Shown piece after piece: positions 6,058 to 6,112 of a stretch of 6,112 bases of DNA. Below the pieces are notes generated by a model. That model did no database searches. It was not told the origin of the DNA and saw nothing but the letters and a program-made list of their open reading frames with translations. Position 1 is the stretch's first letter, and each line of letters begins with the position of its first letter. The position numbers and the translations under genes are program-made. The DNA is from Actinomycetota bacterium (GTDB lineage Bacteria > Actinomycetota > Acidimicrobiia > Spongiisociales > ZC4RG35), in the NCBI GenBank assembly GCA_022615295.1, contig JAKEHF010000074.1:1-6112 (forward strand). The letters are read 5' to 3'.

Positions 6058-6112
6058 CAGCTTTACGAGGTTGGGGAGGAGGAGAGCGGCGTCGGCGAGG
6101 ATACGTCACGTC

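Noticed and set aside
5702..6109. 135-residue minus-strand frame from GTG 6109
   Set aside because: It is arginine- and proline-rich out-of-frame reading of the YkvA gene, whose SPIDIIPEVVPVLGWADD motif identifies the true frame.
1..6112. Prophage, transposon, defence or CRISPR content
   Set aside because: All large genes are core metabolism with uniform composition. No transposase, integrase, terminal repeats or repeat array is visible.

Overview
The window is a high-GC stretch (GC-rich third positions, GTG/TTG starts frequent) that looks like chromosomal DNA from an actinobacterium or similar high-GC bacterium. That placement is an inference from base composition, start codon use and the fab gene order. 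No marker in the window fixes the taxon, and no mobile element, CRISPR array, tRNA or rRNA is visible.

Layout. Almost everything lies on the minus strand, so transcription runs from right to left. At the right edge is a small DUF1232/YkvA-family membrane protein (about 6057-5749). After a 56-base gap comes a PLP-dependent low-specificity L-threonine aldolase (5692-4673). After a 64-base gap follows a tight five-gene type II fatty acid synthesis (FAS II) cluster: fabD (4608-3679), fabH (3668-2583), fabG (2586-1837), acpP (1805-1560) and fabF (1547-297). The only plausible plus-strand gene is a 78-residue, two-helix membrane protein at 57-293. It converges on fabF with 3 bases between the stop codons.

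How the genes work together. FabD loads malonyl onto the acyl carrier protein AcpP. FabH condenses acetyl- or another acyl-CoA with malonyl-ACP to start chains. FabG reduces the 3-ketoacyl-ACP, and FabF carries out the elongating condensations. The dehydratase (FabZ/FabA type) and the enoyl reductase are not in the window. All expected catalytic residues are present in the five proteins, so the cluster looks functional. Gaps inside it are -4 to +31 bases, as in one operon with translational coupling.

Signals outside the ordinary. Two perfect 7-bp stem, 3-base loop hairpins overlap the stop codons of fabF and of the ykvA-like gene. The aldolase has no Shine-Dalgarno site but has a TAACCT box placed exactly where a leaderless promoter would need it. 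FabH has a tail of about 40 residues past the normal family end. The family-like reading frame of the ykvA gene continues upstream of its only standard start codon to a stop. I see no novel multi-gene system here; it is mainly core metabolism with a few details worth checking.
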